From assembly GCA_900552415.1 (NCBI GenBank), contig USAD01000189.1, positions 1-5,815 on the forward strand: a DNA stretch of 5,815 nt, in the 5' to 3' direction. Shown here piece by piece: positions 5,395 through 5,815 of the stretch (positions within the stretch are counted from its first letter, which is position 1; every line of letters begins with the position of its first letter). Below the pieces are notes generated by a model. The model was given only the letters and a program-made list of their open reading frames with translations, was not told the origin of the DNA and did not search any database. A program made the translations under genes and the position numbers. Source of the DNA: an uncultured Parabacteroides sp. GTDB lineage: Bacteria; Bacteroidota; Bacteroidia; Bacteroidales; Tannerellaceae.

Positions 5395-5815
5395 ATGGAT
5401 GAAAAAGGTTTGACCGGGAAAGAGAGTTTGGAACTGATCACCCGGATGATTCAGGAGACGCAAAACAATGTGGCCCGTTACGCGGCCTACCCGTTGTTGA
5501 TTTGGGGTTATTTGACGGTGGCGATCTCGATCGTGGTCTGGGCGGTTATCCGCGAGTATCAATATGGGGAGATTAATTATTTATGGTGGCTGTTGCCGCT
5601 GGTCGCTTTCCCCTTGACGATCTATTTCAGCCGGAAGGGTGGAAAGAGAGGAGTTGTCACCTACATGGACCGGATCACCAGCCAGGTTTGGTGGCTGTTT
5701 GGGAGTATCGGTTTTCTCTTGTCGATCTTTGCTTTCTTCAGGCCGGTCGATATCTATTTCCTGATCCCCTTGCTGATGGGTATGGGAGTGACGCTCAGTG
5801 GTAGTGTCGTCAAGT
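5395..5815 (+). CDS. Four-helix inner-membrane protein of unknown function, 3'-partial
   Basis: The frame from ATG 5395 is open to the end of the window (140 codons, continuing beyond). A polar N-terminus (KESLELITRMIQETQNN, residues 9-25) is probably a cytoplasmic amphipathic helix. Four hydrophobic segments follow: about 33-52 (LLIWGYLTVAISIVVWAV), 62-78 (LWWLLPLVAFPLTIYF), 98-115 (VWWLFGSIGFLLSIFAFF) and 119-138. Positively charged SRKGGKRG lies between the second and third. The pattern resembles a conserved Bacteroidales membrane protein of roughly 200 residues that, as I recall, often sits next to a small winged-helix regulator. That neighbour would lie outside this window. An in-frame ATG at 5359 would add 12 residues (MFQTIIKLIVKN). 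I prefer 5395 because it gives the polar N-terminus I expect for this group. The function is unknown. Confidence 0.8.
   Translation, partial: MDEKGLTGKESLELITRMIQETQNNVARYAAYPLLIWGYLTVAISIVVWAVIREYQYGEINYLWWLLPLVAFPLTIYFSRKGGKRGVVTYMDRITSQVWWLFGSIGFLLSIFAFFRPVDIYFLIPLLMGMGVTLSGSVVK

Overview
The window looks like a Bacteroidales (Bacteroidetes) chromosome segment. Three things point there: an SusC/TonB-type outer-membrane barrel with an N-terminal carboxypeptidase-regulatory-like domain, a secreted DUF2141-like protein in front of it, and a promoter of the Bacteroidetes form TTTG-N20-TAnnTTTG. Start codons are mostly preceded by A/T-rich sequence, with one perfect Shine-Dalgarno exception. 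Genus cannot be fixed by eye; a Tannerellaceae/Parabacteroides-like organism is a guess. All genes run on the + strand.

Region 1 (1-2262) is the 3' nine-tenths of a copper-exporting P1B-type ATPase gene (CopA). It enters the window inside its N-terminal metal-binding domain. It carries two lesions: an apparent 9-codon in-frame deletion just after the CPC-containing helix (around 1054/1055), and a -1 frameshift at 1868-1871. The frameshift separates the body of the pump from its last two membrane helices and from a C-terminal heavy-metal-binding (CopZ-like) domain. That domain is joined through an A-rich linker that resembles a former intergenic region and has its own ATG at 2059.

Region 2 (2263-2549, 287 bases) is A/T-rich and has no credible gene. 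It holds three 22-nt-spaced copies of a CACTGCAGTG palindrome, a consensus-like Bacteroidetes promoter with a Crp/Fnr-like dyad lying across its -7 element, a terminator-like hairpin with a T8 tract at the predicted transcript start, and a perfect AGGAGG ribosome-binding site.

Region 3 (2550-5302) is a two-gene unit: a small secreted DUF2141-like protein, overlapping or abutting a gene for a roughly 795-residue TonB-dependent-receptor-like barrel. The barrel gene is also frameshifted, within 3935-3987, and so is split into an N-terminal plug part and a C-terminal barrel part.

Region 4 (5303-5815) is a 92-base spacer followed by the start of a four-helix inner-membrane protein that runs off the window.

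Functionally, the pump (plus CopZ-like domain) would export Cu(I) from the cytoplasm. The DUF2141/barrel pair is an envelope module of unknown substrate with its own promoter, so its adjacency to copper export is only suggestive. Three lesions in two adjacent genes mean either a decaying locus or sequence/assembly errors, and this must be resolved before any biological reading. I did not find convincing evidence of an entirely new system. The most interesting signals are the regulatory cluster at 2277-2541 and the broken, fused copper pump.
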